Positions 25,864-33,830 of a stretch of DNA of 64,000 bases are shown here, piece by piece (the stretch's first letter is position 1; the number at the start of each line of letters is the position of its first letter). The notes beneath the pieces were generated by a model. It searched no databases and had not been told where the DNA came from. It saw nothing but the letters and a program-made list of their open reading frames with translations. The translations under genes were made by a program, and so were the position numbers. Origin of the DNA: Lewinella sp. 4G2 (GTDB lineage Bacteria; Bacteroidota; Bacteroidia; Chitinophagales; Saprospiraceae); assembly GCF_001625015.1 (NCBI RefSeq), contig NZ_LVWJ02000014.1, forward strand, positions 1,054,001-1,118,000. Direction: 5' to 3'.

Positions 25864-26092
25864 GGGTATTTAGATTCTGCCTCAATATAGTTGCTAAAAA
25901 TTAAAAATTACGTTCAAACATTATATCAACGTAAAATTCTATCATATCGCGAATTATTGGAATGTATGTTTATACTCTAACAGTGATGTACCACTATTGA
26001 ACTCCAAGGAAATTAACGTCATTACGCACCAACCTACTGAACCGACTTCCTGTCTACGGTTGTAGGTCCTCAATACCCTACCTTCACCCTCC

Positions 26093-27115
26093 ATGATTCG
26101 CCAAGCCTTTTTCTGCCTCACCCTCCTCCTCTCCACCTGCGCCAGCGCCCAAACCACCCCCACCCAGGACGCCCGCCCCCGCGTCGTCACCTCCGCCAGC
26201 ATTTTTGCGGATATGGCCACCATGATCGCCGATACCTTCGTGCAAATCCAATCCATCGTGCCGATTGGGGGGGACCCGCACATCTACGAACCGACGCCCA
26301 GCGACGTCCGCCTCGTCGCCCAGGCCGACCTCGTGCTGGTGAACGGGCTCACCTTCGAAGGGTGGATGAACGAACTGATCGCCAACTCGGGGACGCGCGC
26401 CCGCACCGTACGCATCACCGAAGGGATCGGCGAAATCGCCAGCGAGGAATACGCCAACTCGGCCGACCCCCACGCCTGGATGACCGCCCAGAACGGCATG
26501 ACCTACGTGCGCAACATCCGCGACGCGCTGATCGAACTGGACCCCTTCAACCGCGAGGTGTACGAATTCAACGCCGGCGTCTACCTCCAGCAATTGGAGG
26601 AGCTGGACCAGGCCATTTTCGAGCAGATCGAAACCATCCCCGCCGGCCAGCGGGTGCTGATCACGAGCCACGACGCCTTTCGCTACTTCGGCCGCCACTA
26701 CGGCATCCGCGTCGAAGCGGCCCTGGGCACGAGCACCGACGCCGAGGTGCAAACCAACGACGTGCAGCGCCTCACCGAGATCATCCGCAACACCGGCGTG
26801 CCCGCTATCTTCGTGGAGACGACGATCAACCCCAAGCTGATTCGCCAGATCGCAAAGGACAACGGCGTTTTCATCGGCGGCTACCTCTACGCGGATAGCC
26901 TCGGGGAGCCCGATACGCCCGCCGGCACTTACGTCGGGATGTTGCGGCACAACGTCTCTACCATCGTGAAGGCCCTGCGCGGCGAACGCAACGCGAAGTA
27001 CGAAGCCGAGAACCAGGAGACGAGCAGCCTGCAGACCTACTTTCTGCTCGGTGTGATTCTCGCCGTCATGGTCGGGGCCTTTTTGTACATGGTGCGCGTC
27101 CTGAACCGGGGTTGA
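26093..27115 (+). CDS. zinc/manganese-type ABC substrate-binding protein with C-terminal membrane anchor
   Basis: 340 residues with a signal peptide (CASAQ). The TroA/ZnuA fold shows metal-ligand positions in GGDPHIYEPTPSD, SADPHAWM, SHDAFRYFGRHYG and VETTINPK. The family captures Zn or Mn in the periplasm for an ABC importer. Unusually, residues about 315-335 (YFLLGVILAVMVGAFLYMV) form a transmembrane helix at the C-terminus, which would tether the protein to the inner membrane. No permease or ATPase gene is adjacent; the barrel-protein gene follows by 39 bp. The likely -7 box (TACCTTCA, 26079-26086) is very close to the ATG. Confidence 0.9.
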   Translation: MIRQAFFCLTLLLSTCASAQTTPTQDARPRVVTSASIFADMATMIADTFVQIQSIVPIGGDPHIYEPTPSDVRLVAQADLVLVNGLTFEGWMNELIANSGTRARTVRITEGIGEIASEEYANSADPHAWMTAQNGMTYVRNIRDALIELDPFNREVYEFNAGVYLQQLEELDQAIFEQIETIPAGQRVLITSHDAFRYFGRHYGIRVEAALGTSTDAEVQTNDVQRLTEIIRNTGVPAIFVETTINPKLIRQIAKDNGVFIGGYLYADSLGEPDTPAGTYVGMLRHNVSTIVKALRGERNAKYEAENQETSSLQTYFLLGVILAVMVGAFLYMVRVLNRG

Positions 27116-27154
27116 GTACTCACGTTTGGTCGCTGCCCCCCGTCCCGAAGTCAT

Positions 27155-27940
27155 ATGCAAGCCAATCCGACGATTAAATTTCTCTTTCTGCTCTGCGCGC
27201 TGTTGTGCGCGGCGAACGTTGCCGCCCAAGTGGCCAAACCGCTGCCGTTGCCGGATGCGACGACGGGTAGCAGCCGCGCCACCAAACTGCGCGGCGAAAC
27301 CCTCTTCGGCCTCGAGGCCACGGGTGGAGTGTTGGTCCCTATTTACCGCCGTTTCCAGGGTCAACGCTTCGAAAATCTGGACTGGCAACTTGGCGGCGGT
27401 GGCTTCCTGGGGGCCAACTTTATCCTCCTGCCCCAAAACGAAGTGTCCTTCTCCCTCGGCGCCGAATACCTTTACGAGCAGGGGACTTTCCAAAACTACA
27501 TCGTGGGCAACGCGGGCGACGGCAATACCTTCCGTACGGGCGACATCATGGTCCGCGAACAACACCTGCGTCTCCTGTTGCAAATGCGCGCCAACGTGGA
27601 CCGCTTCGCCCTCTACCTCGGCGGCCAGCTCTCCTTCGGTCTGCGCCGCGCCTACCGCTACGAATACGAACAAGTGACGGCCCAGCGTTTCGACCCCGAA
27701 ACCGGCGCCACGGTCGGGCTCGATCCTCCCATCCGCATCAGCGGGGAAGACGATCGTAGGTATACCGACGGTGGCTACATCGGCCTGCTCTTCGGGGCCG
27801 GTTATTTCGTGACGGACCGCCTGATTGCCCGCATCCGTTACGACCTGGGTGTGCACTCCAATCTAGGCATCAATCGTTTCGATCGCCACGTCCGCCACCG
27901 CCTCGATCTGGGCGTGGATTACTTGATTCTCGGCAAGTAA
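27155..27940 (+). CDS. outer-membrane beta-barrel protein
   Basis: 261 residues with a signal peptide (NVAAQ). The mature sequence alternates aromatic/hydrophobic strands with polar turns and ends in a strand (LDLGVDYLILGK), as expected of an 8- to 10-stranded OmpA/OmpW-like barrel. It follows the metal-binding protein gene in the same direction. The 3' end overlaps the convergent downstream gene by 22 bp. Specific function unknown. Confidence 0.75.
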   Translation: MQANPTIKFLFLLCALLCAANVAAQVAKPLPLPDATTGSSRATKLRGETLFGLEATGGVLVPIYRRFQGQRFENLDWQLGGGGFLGANFILLPQNEVSFSLGAEYLYEQGTFQNYIVGNAGDGNTFRTGDIMVREQHLRLLLQMRANVDRFALYLGGQLSFGLRRAYRYEYEQVTAQRFDPETGATVGLDPPIRISGEDDRRYTDGGYIGLLFGAGYFVTDRLIARIRYDLGVHSNLGINRFDRHVRHRLDLGVDYLILGK

Positions 27941-28683
27941 ATCGTATTCTTCTCGAAGCCGTTGTTGAAGCTGAAATTGGTCCGCCACCGCGCGCCCCAC
28001 TTGGCTTTTGGGTCCAGGTCGCCCTCCCAGTTCAGGGCGCCGTGCGACTGGCTCACGACGGGCAGTTTCACTCCGTTGGCGAAGGTGTCGTAGGTGTACT
28101 TCATCATGATCGGCGTCGCCCGTTCGTAGGCCATTACCGTGAAGAGGAACTGGTCCACTAACCCGGTGTGAGGGTTCACGTAGAGCAGGTAGCGGTCCTT
28201 GGCTACCCCGACGTTGTCATTAAAGGTCACGTCCAGCAAATCGTAGTCGATGCCCTCAAATTCCCGCGTCCCCGCGTAGGCGAATTGCAGCCCCGGGTCG
28301 CTCATTTTTTGCATCATGGCCAGCCAGTAGTAGTTGGTCTTGCGGGTGAAGAGGGCGGATTTTAGCTCGTTCTCGTCCGTCGTTTCCACGTCGTCGATCC
28401 ACACCCGCACGTTCTCCCCGTCGAAGTACTGCCGCCGGCGTTTCCCCTCCTTCGTCGTGCTCATCCCGTAGCTGATCTCCCCGTCGAAGATATACCGTTC
28501 GGTGCTGGTCCCCCGCTTGCTCGTGTAGGTGTATTCTACGTCCTTGAGTTGGTGCAAAGCATCCATCCCGCCCACGCTGTTCACCACGCGTTCTCGCAAT
28601 TCCTCCGCCTCATTTTGGGCGCTGGCGCGGGTGCCGGGGAAAAGGGTCAGGGTAGCTAAGAGGAGGAGGGCTAGGGTACGCAT
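27919..28683 (-). CDS. secreted LolA/LppX-fold-like protein of unknown function
   Basis: The start chosen is ATG 28683 (MRTLALLLLA), giving a normal signal peptide ending RASAQ; an in-frame ATG at 28728 only adds a polar extension. 254 residues. The mature part reads as a half-barrel (VVNSVGGMDALHQLKDVEYT, RQYFDGENVRVWIDD, YDLLDVTFNDN), in the manner of periplasmic LolA-like carriers common in Bacteroidota. It is convergent with and overlaps the barrel-protein gene by 22 bp. The assignment rests on pattern only. Confidence 0.6.
   Translation of the reverse strand: MRTLALLLLATLTLFPGTRASAQNEAEELRERVVNSVGGMDALHQLKDVEYTYTSKRGTSTERYIFDGEISYGMSTTKEGKRRRQYFDGENVRVWIDDVETTDENELKSALFTRKTNYYWLAMMQKMSDPGLQFAYAGTREFEGIDYDLLDVTFNDNVGVAKDRYLLYVNPHTGLVDQFLFTVMAYERATPIMMKYTYDTFANGVKLPVVSQSHGALNWEGDLDPKAKWGARWRTNFSFNNGFEKNTIYLPRIK
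28617..28634 (+). repeat. 18-bp repeat with one mismatch in a signal peptide (GGGCGCTGGCGCGGGTGC)
   Basis: On the gene strand it encodes T-R-A-S-A-Q, the signal-peptide end. Because ASAQ is itself a common cleavage motif here, this copy may be coincidental. A similar two-mismatch segment lies at 26133-26150 in another signal peptide. Confidence 0.45.
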
Positions 28684-28801
28684 GGGGTGGGGGCTTTTGG
28701 TTGAGGAGAATTCTTCCGTGGAAAGCAAGTAGACGTTTTGGGGTTTGCCTGGGTTCTCCGGTCACGTTCCCAGATGTCGGAATAGGACGAAGTAGGCACC
28801 A

Positions 28802-29536
28802 CTACCGCCCCTCACAAAACAGCACCACCTCTCCCCCACGCCACCCGTGCAAGTGGTTAGGCGGGTAAGTGATTTCCGCTACCCGGAAACCAGCCTCACT
28901 CAGGCGCTGGCGGAGGCCCTTTACGGAATACTCCCGCACGTGGTCCGCTTGCCCGTAGGCCTGGAGGCGTTGGGCGGGGGTGGTCAGGCTGGGGTCCTCG
29001 TAGGTCTCCCCTTCGCGGAAGGGCGTCTGGATGAGGCACAATCCCCCGGGCTTCAGGATGCGGCGGAGTTCCGCCATCGCCGCCCGGTCGTCGGGAATGT
29101 GCTCGAGCACGTGGTAACAAACTACGATGTCAAACTGCCCGTCCGGCTCGTCGATGGCCGTAATATCGTAGCGCCGGTCGGCGGAAAACTCGCCTTCATA
29201 ATCCGTAGTCAGGTAAGCAGCTGGGCCGGCTTCCCGCACCAGCTTATTTAAGATGGCCGGCGGCGAAAAATGCAAGATCCGCTGCCCCCGAATGTCCAGC
29301 TCCTCACTGAGGATTTGCCACAACCGGCGCGTCCTGGGCAGACTGCCGCAACGCGGGCACAGCAGATCTCCCCGCTCCAGTTTGACAAACTGGGAGAGAC
29401 CGGTACCGCAGCAATTGCACTGGTAGGTGGAGCCGCGGTAGCGTAAGGAAGCCAGGTAGCGCAAGCGATCCTCGTTGGCCCGCAAAATGCTGGCCGGAAG
29501 GATGGATTTAGCTAGTGACTTGAGCTGCTCGTACAT
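28802..29536 (-). CDS. class I SAM-dependent methyltransferase with N-terminal zinc ribbon
   Basis: 244 residues. The N-terminal part has two Cys pairs (CNCCGTGL and CPRCGSLPRTRR) forming a zinc ribbon. Residues about 85-240 form a methyltransferase type 11 domain: DIVVCYHVLEHIPDDRAAM is motif II/III and ILKPGGLCLIQTPF is post-motif III. The glycine-rich SAM loop is replaced by ILHFSPPAILNKLV, a known variant of this subgroup. The substrate is unknown; such proteins often accompany glycosylation or O-antigen genes, but none is adjacent apart from a radical SAM gene upstream. A -7 box lies directly before the ATG. Confidence 0.85.
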   Translation of the reverse strand: MYEQLKSLAKSILPASILRANEDRLRYLASLRYRGSTYQCNCCGTGLSQFVKLERGDLLCPRCGSLPRTRRLWQILSEELDIRGQRILHFSPPAILNKLVREAGPAAYLTTDYEGEFSADRRYDITAIDEPDGQFDIVVCYHVLEHIPDDRAAMAELRRILKPGGLCLIQTPFREGETYEDPSLTTPAQRLQAYGQADHVREYSVKGLRQRLSEAGFRVAEITYPPNHLHGWRGGEVVLFCEGR

Positions 29537-29541
29537 GGGAG

Positions 29542-29549
29542 CAAAAGTA
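29542..29549 (-). promoter_or_regulatory. -7 box (TACTTTTG) just upstream of the methyltransferase gene
   Basis: On the minus strand TACTTTTG ends five bases before the ATG (29534-29536). With usual spacing the transcript would start at or next to the start codon, i.e. be leaderless. Inferred from the motif only. Confidence 0.5.
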
Positions 29550-29576
29550 GGGTATGGGGAACTTGGCGTTTAGGAA

Positions 29577-30086
29577 CGGACGCTTTGAGGACGCCATCTC
29601 TTTCGCTGCGCTACAGAACTGGCGACGCTTCAAGGTCCTGACTACGGAGTAATGAGGTCCTTGGAGCGTGCGCAGCTCCTCCAAGCGTCCGGTCTTTAGC
29701 GTTATCAAGAGCTATCTCACCCCCCATCCATCAACCAAACCTCACAACCCTTTGAGGACGCCATCTCTTTCGCTGCGCTACAGAACTGGCGACGCTCCAA
29801 GGTCCTGACGACGGAGTAATGAGGTCCTTGGAGCGTGCGCAGCTCCTCCAAGCGTCCGGTCTTTAACGTTTTCAAGAGCTATCTCATCCCCTAATCCATC
29901 AACCAAACCTCACAACCCTTGGAGGACGCCATCTCTTTCGCTGCGCTGCAGAACTTGCGACGCTCCAAGGTCCTTACTACGGATTAATGAGGTCCTTGGA
30001 GCGTGCGCAACTCCTCCAAGCGTCCGGTCTTTAGCGCTTTCAAGAACTATCTCACCCCCTAATCCATCAACCAAACCTCACAACCC
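29577..30086. repeat. three tandem copies of a 167-168-bp unit with nested hairpin (ACGCT-NNN-AGG family)
   Basis: The word GGACGCCATCTC starts at 29589, 29756 and 29924 (167 and 168 bp apart). Each unit holds the inner arms ACGCTCCAAGGTCCT / AGGTCCTTGGAGCGT (first copy with one G-U type change) and a right outer arm TCCTCCAAGCGTCCGG. Only the first copy keeps the left outer arm CGGACGCT. The end of each unit reproduces the last 28 bp of the adjacent radical SAM gene, including its stop, so the gene's 3' end was triplicated with the element. Confidence 0.9.
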
Positions 30087-31090
30087 TCCGTACAATTCTG
30101 GCAAATATCAATCTCCGCCCGCCCCTTCAGCAGTTTGGTGCGGAAATCATCGTAGGCGGCGCCCTCCCAGATTTGGTCGAGGCTCTCCGCCTTCACGTCG
30201 CCGAGGCGGTGGGTGACGTCCTTATCGAAGCAGCAGGGCGCGACGAGGCCGTCCCAGGTGATGACGCAGGAGTGCCACAGTTTCCAACAGTGGTTCTGCA
30301 GTTTATTCTTGAGGCCGTAGGTGCCGTCCTCTTTTTTGTAGTAGCGGGCGTGGTCCTCATTCTCGGGCATGAGGGGGTTGCCGTGCTCGTAATCGTAGAG
30401 CTGCGCGGATTTGAACTTCACCTCGTCAATCCCAATCTCATCCGCCAGGCGGACGACGTCCTCCATCTGGTGCTCATTCGGCTTCACGACGAGGAACTGA
30501 AAAATGATGTGCGGCGTAGCCGATTGCAACTCCTTCTTGGCTTGCACGACGTTCCGTGCCCCCTGCAGCACGCTCTCCAGCTTACCTGCCTTGCGGTACT
30601 GTTCGTACACCTCCTGCGTCGTCCCGTCCACACTGATGATGAGCCGGTCCAGCCCGCTGGTGATCGTCCGTTCCGCATTGGCCTTATTCAGGAAGTGCCC
30701 GTTCGTGGAGGTGATGGTGTACACCCCCCGGTCACTAGCTTCCTTCACCATATCCAGAAAATCCGGATTGATGTACGGCTCCCCCTGAAAGTAAAAGATG
30801 AGGTAGAGCAACCGGTCGGCAATGTCGTCCATTGTCTTCCGGAAGAAATCCGCCTTCAGGTTCCCTGTCGGCCGGGTAAACTGCCGCAAACCACTCGGGC
30901 ACTCCGGGCACCGCAGGTTACACGCCGTCGTAGGCTCAAAACTTACCGTAAAGGGCTTGCCCCACACCACCGGCCGCTGCAACCACCGCGTCGCGTAGTA
31001 GCTGGCGGCCACCTTCGTTGCGTTCACCACCCGCTTGGGCGTGAGCTTGCGGAGGAAGTTGAGGGTATCTTTTGGGTAGAGTTTGGGCAT
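30059..31090 (-). CDS. radical SAM protein with SPASM domain
   Basis: 343 residues. The radical SAM cluster motif CNLRCPEC is at Cys57, Cys61 and Cys64. The barrel follows (YLIFYFQGEPYINPDFLDMV, ITSTNGHF, LIISVDGTTQEVYEQYRKAG). The C-terminal SPASM cysteines (NHCWKLWHSC, LVAPCCFDKD and ICQNCTEGCEVW) bind extra Fe-S clusters. This MoaA/PqqE-like group acts on peptides, sugars or cofactors; no precursor peptide gene is seen nearby. The last codons are part of the tandemly triplicated unit. Confidence 0.9.
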   Translation of the reverse strand: MPKLYPKDTLNFLRKLTPKRVVNATKVAASYYATRWLQRPVVWGKPFTVSFEPTTACNLRCPECPSGLRQFTRPTGNLKADFFRKTMDDIADRLLYLIFYFQGEPYINPDFLDMVKEASDRGVYTITSTNGHFLNKANAERTITSGLDRLIISVDGTTQEVYEQYRKAGKLESVLQGARNVVQAKKELQSATPHIIFQFLVVKPNEHQMEDVVRLADEIGIDEVKFKSAQLYDYEHGNPLMPENEDHARYYKKEDGTYGLKNKLQNHCWKLWHSCVITWDGLVAPCCFDKDVTHRLGDVKAESLDQIWEGAAYDDFRTKLLKGRAEIDICQNCTEGCEVWLMD

Positions 31091-31095
31091 TAGAA

Positions 31096-31138
31096 ATGAT
31101 TCTCGATTCTCGATTCTCGATTGGCGATTCTTGATTGG
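31096..31138. repeat. 7-bp period array (GATTCTC words)
   Basis: Reads GATTCTC, GATTCTC, GATTCTC, GATTGGC, GATTCTT, GATTGGC in exact 7-bp phase. A short inverse piece (ATCGAGAATCGAGAATCA) is at 31207-31225, so the two ends of this spacer can pair. It lies between the radical SAM and rho genes. Confidence 0.85.
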
Positions 31139-31232
31139 CTACCGCTGCTACACGGGAGGGAGCACGCAGTGCGACAAAGCCGTGCGGTAGCTAAATCAGT
31201 CCTCACTTATCGAGAATCGAGAATCACATATC

Positions 31233-33383
31233 TTAAGAGTTCATCGAAGCCATAAACTCCCCATTATTCCTTGTACTCTGCATGTGCCGCATCAAAAACT
31301 GGAACGCTTCTTCCGGCTTCATATCCGCCAGGTGGTTGCGGAGGACGAACATGCGCTGCAGCACGTCCCGCTCCAACAGGAGGTCGTCGCGGCGGGTGCT
31401 GGACTTGGTGAAGTCGATGGATGGGTACATCCGTTTGTTGGCCAGGAAGCGGTCGAGTTGGAGCTCCATGTTACCGGTACCCTTGAACTCTTCGAAGATC
31501 ACCTGGTCCATCTTGGAGCCCGTGTCGATCAGGGCGGTGGCCAGGATCGTCAGGGAGCCGCCACCGTCGATGTTACGGGCGGCACCGAAGAACTTCTTCG
31601 GCTTCTGCAGGGCGTTGGCCTCCACACCACCGGAAAGAACCTTGCCGGAGCTCGGCTGAACGGTGTTGTACGCCCGCGCTAAACGGGTGATGGAATCGAG
31701 GAGGATACAAACGTCGTGGCCGGATTCAACCATCCGCTTCGCTTTTTCCAGCACGACGTTCGCCACGCGCACGTGGTTATCCGCCGGCTCGTCGAAGGTG
31801 GAGGCCACTACTTCAGCTTTCACGCTGCGCTTCATGTCGGTGACTTCCTCGGGGCGTTCGTCCACCAACAGCACGATGAGGTAGGTTTCGGGGTGGTTTT
31901 CGGCGATGGCGTTGGCCACGTCCTTCAGCAGGAAGGTCTTACCGGATTTTGGCTGGGCCACGATCAATCCCCGCTGCCCCTTACCGATGGGCGTGAAGAG
32001 GTCGATCAGGCGCATCCCGTAGTCCTTACCGTCGGGCCGGCCGGAGAGGGTGAACTTCTCGGTCGGGAACTGGGCGGTGAGGTAGTCAAACGGTACCCGG
32101 TCACGAATGACGCGGGGCTCGAGGCCGTTGATTTTTTCCACTTCCAGCAGGGCGAAGTACTTCTCCCCTTCCTTCGGTGGCTTAACGGGGCCGCGCACGA
32201 GGTCACCCGTCCGCAAACCAAATTGCTTCACCTGTTGCTGGTTGACGTACACGTCGTCCGGGCTACTCAGGTAGTTGTAATCGCTGGAGCGCAGGAAGCC
32301 GTAACCGTCGGGCATCATCTCGAGGATGCCGGAGGACGTCACCAGACCGTCGAGTTTGTACTCGGGCTGGCGGGGCGTTTGGTTACGCTGGTTGCGGTTG
32401 TTGCCGCGTTCGTTGCGGTTATTATTACCGCGCTCATTCCGGTCATTATTGTTGTTCGCCCGGTCGTTATTGCTGCGGTCGGTACGTTCTGTGGCGCCGC
32501 GTTCGTTGCGTTCGTCTCCGCGCGCCCGGTCGGCGTAGCGTCCGCGTGGGGGGAGTTCTTCCCGGCCTTCAGCGGCGCGGCCCCGGTTGGCGTAGCGGGC
32601 TTCGTAGGCGTTGTCCTTGCCTTCGGGGGCGTCCTGGTTGCCGCGTCCGCGTCCACGTGTGTTGCGTGGGTTCTCGTCGGGGTCCTGGTCCTGGTTGCCA
32701 CGGCCACGTCCACGGGTGGGGCGGGTAATTTCTTCGGGTTCCTGGTCTTCGTTCCGGCCCCGTCCGCGTCCGCGGGTGGGTCGGTTGTCGTCGATTTCCG
32801 GTTCTTCGGCTCGGCCTCTTCCCCGTCCGCGGCCGCGGGTGTTGCGGCTATCTTCGCGTTCGGCGTCGTCATCGTTGCGGCGTCCCCGGCCCCGTCCGCG
32901 GGTGTTGCGGCTTTCATCGGCGTCGGTTGTTTCGTCGCGATTGGATTTGCGGGCGCTGCCGCGGGTGCTGCGTTCGGTGGTTGAAGGGTCGTCGTCCGTT
33001 TTGCTGGAGCGGGCGCTACGGCCACGTCCTCTACTGGGAGCTTCGTCCTTGTCTTCCGTGGAGGTGGCGGCGCGTCCCCGGCCCCGTCCCCGGGTGGGTT
33101 TGGCGTCGTCGTCCTTAGGCTTGTCGTCCTTCATTGCGGATCTCTCCGCTTTTTCGTTTTTGGCCTTGGCGATGGCGGCGGCGCGGCGGTTGGGGACGCG
33201 GTCGGTATCGGAAGCGGCGGGTGGTTCTTTGGCAGTGCTGGTGCCCTGGACGGCTTGCTGGTCGAGGATCTTAAGGATGAGGTCCTGCTTATTGAGTCGC
33301 TTGTAGGATTTGAGTCCCATTTTGTCGGCCAGGTCCCGTAGTTCGGGGACCAGCATGGCCTTCAGTTGTGCTATGCTTAACAT
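31233..33383 (-). CDS. rho: transcription termination factor Rho with large disordered Arg/Gly/Asn-rich insert
   Basis: 716 residues, against about 420 in E. coli. Rho_N helix bundle at 1-45 ([20 protein letters not shown]). A disordered insert of about 300 residues follows, made of TRGRGRGR repeats and then [16 protein letters not shown] repeats. Next come the cold-shock RNA-binding domain ([15 protein letters not shown]) and the RecA-type ATPase with Walker [19 protein letters not shown] and the Q/R-loop regions. It terminates transcription as an RNA-driven hexameric helicase. Long inserts are known in Bacteroidota Rho. An exact 18-bp repeat interrupts the RGR array (STRGSAR). Confidence 0.97.
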   Translation of the reverse strand: MLSIAQLKAMLVPELRDLADKMGLKSYKRLNKQDLILKILDQQAVQGTSTAKEPPAASDTDRVPNRRAAAIAKAKNEKAERSAMKDDKPKDDDAKPTRGRGRGRAATSTEDKDEAPSRGRGRSARSSKTDDDPSTTERSTRGSARKSNRDETTDADESRNTRGRGRGRRNDDDAEREDSRNTRGRGRGRGRAEEPEIDDNRPTRGRGRGRNEDQEPEEITRPTRGRGRGNQDQDPDENPRNTRGRGRGNQDAPEGKDNAYEARYANRGRAAEGREELPPRGRYADRARGDERNERGATERTDRSNNDRANNNNDRNERGNNNRNERGNNRNQRNQTPRQPEYKLDGLVTSSGILEMMPDGYGFLRSSDYNYLSSPDDVYVNQQQVKQFGLRTGDLVRGPVKPPKEGEKYFALLEVEKINGLEPRVIRDRVPFDYLTAQFPTEKFTLSGRPDGKDYGMRLIDLFTPIGKGQRGLIVAQPKSGKTFLLKDVANAIAENHPETYLIVLLVDERPEEVTDMKRSVKAEVVASTFDEPADNHVRVANVVLEKAKRMVESGHDVCILLDSITRLARAYNTVQPSSGKVLSGGVEANALQKPKKFFGAARNIDGGGSLTILATALIDTGSKMDQVIFEEFKGTGNMELQLDRFLANKRMYPSIDFTKSSTRRDDLLLERDVLQRMFVLRNHLADMKPEEAFQFLMRHMQSTRNNGEFMASMNS
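32951..32968 (+). repeat. 18-bp dispersed repeat, exact copy inside rho
   Basis: On the rho strand it encodes S-T-R-G-S-A-R, breaking the otherwise regular TRGRGR array. Yet another reading frame is used relative to other coding copies. Confidence 0.85.
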
Positions 33384-33673
33384 CTATTGTTGGAAGTGAT
33401 ACGGTATGAAAGAAGGTTGGAGGGGGAAAAGGCCGCGCGGCTGGGTTGGGATATTGAGTGGGCGCGACGGCGGTGATAATCGGGCTGCGGTGAAACTTTG
33501 GCGGCGCGCGCGGACCTAAAGAAGTAGGGCGCGGGCAGTTGCCACTTAGGAAAAAACAGCCGAAGGGGGAATGCGTGCCAGCGGTTACAGAACGTAAGCG
33601 CCGGCGGCGAGGCAGATTCGCTCGCGGTGGCAAATGTAGCCTTTATTTCGGAAGTCCGATAAAAAAGCCGTGT

Positions 33674-33681
33674 TACCTTTG
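33674..33681 (+). promoter_or_regulatory. -7 box (TACCTTTG), probable serS promoter
   Basis: Perfect match to TAnnTTTG, about 150 bp upstream of the serS ATG. The leader would include the heptamer array and the 18-bp repeat. No clear -33 element. Confidence 0.5.
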
Positions 33682-33799
33682 CCGAAGGAACGCCCGGCCC
33701 CACAATTTTGTTGTCAATCAATGTTCCCGAAGTCCACCCAGCTCAATACTAGCCACTTAACACTAGAAACTACCTACTAGATACTAGCCACTAACCCCC

Positions 33800-33815
33800 G
33801 CACCCGCGGCAGCGC
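33800..33815 (-). repeat. 18-bp dispersed repeat, first 16 bases exact, in the serS leader
   Basis: GCACCCGCGGCAGCGC followed by a run of A and ATCCTCCCC before the ATG at 33831. Like the tsaE copy it is non-coding and close to a start codon, in the same sense orientation. Confidence 0.85.
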
Positions 33816-33830
33816 AAAAAAATCCTCCCC

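Larger units (their letters stand above)
33384..33830. other. divergent intergenic region rho/serS
   Basis: It holds the leaders of rho (minus) and serS (plus). A -7 box is at 33674-33681. A 7-bp period array follows at about 33745-33795 (TACTAGC, CACTTAA, CACTAGA, AACTACC, TACTAGA, TACTAGC, CACTAAC). An 18-bp repeat lies close to the serS start. No gene is supported. Confidence 0.7.

Noticed and set aside
26133..26150. Additional copy of the 18-bp repeat
   Set aside because: Two mismatches and the sequence codes for a normal signal-peptide end (CASAQ); kept only as a remark.
29577..30086. CRISPR-like array
   Set aside because: Only three units of 167-168 bp, fully identical in type with no unique spacers, and they include a gene 3' end; no cas genes are present.
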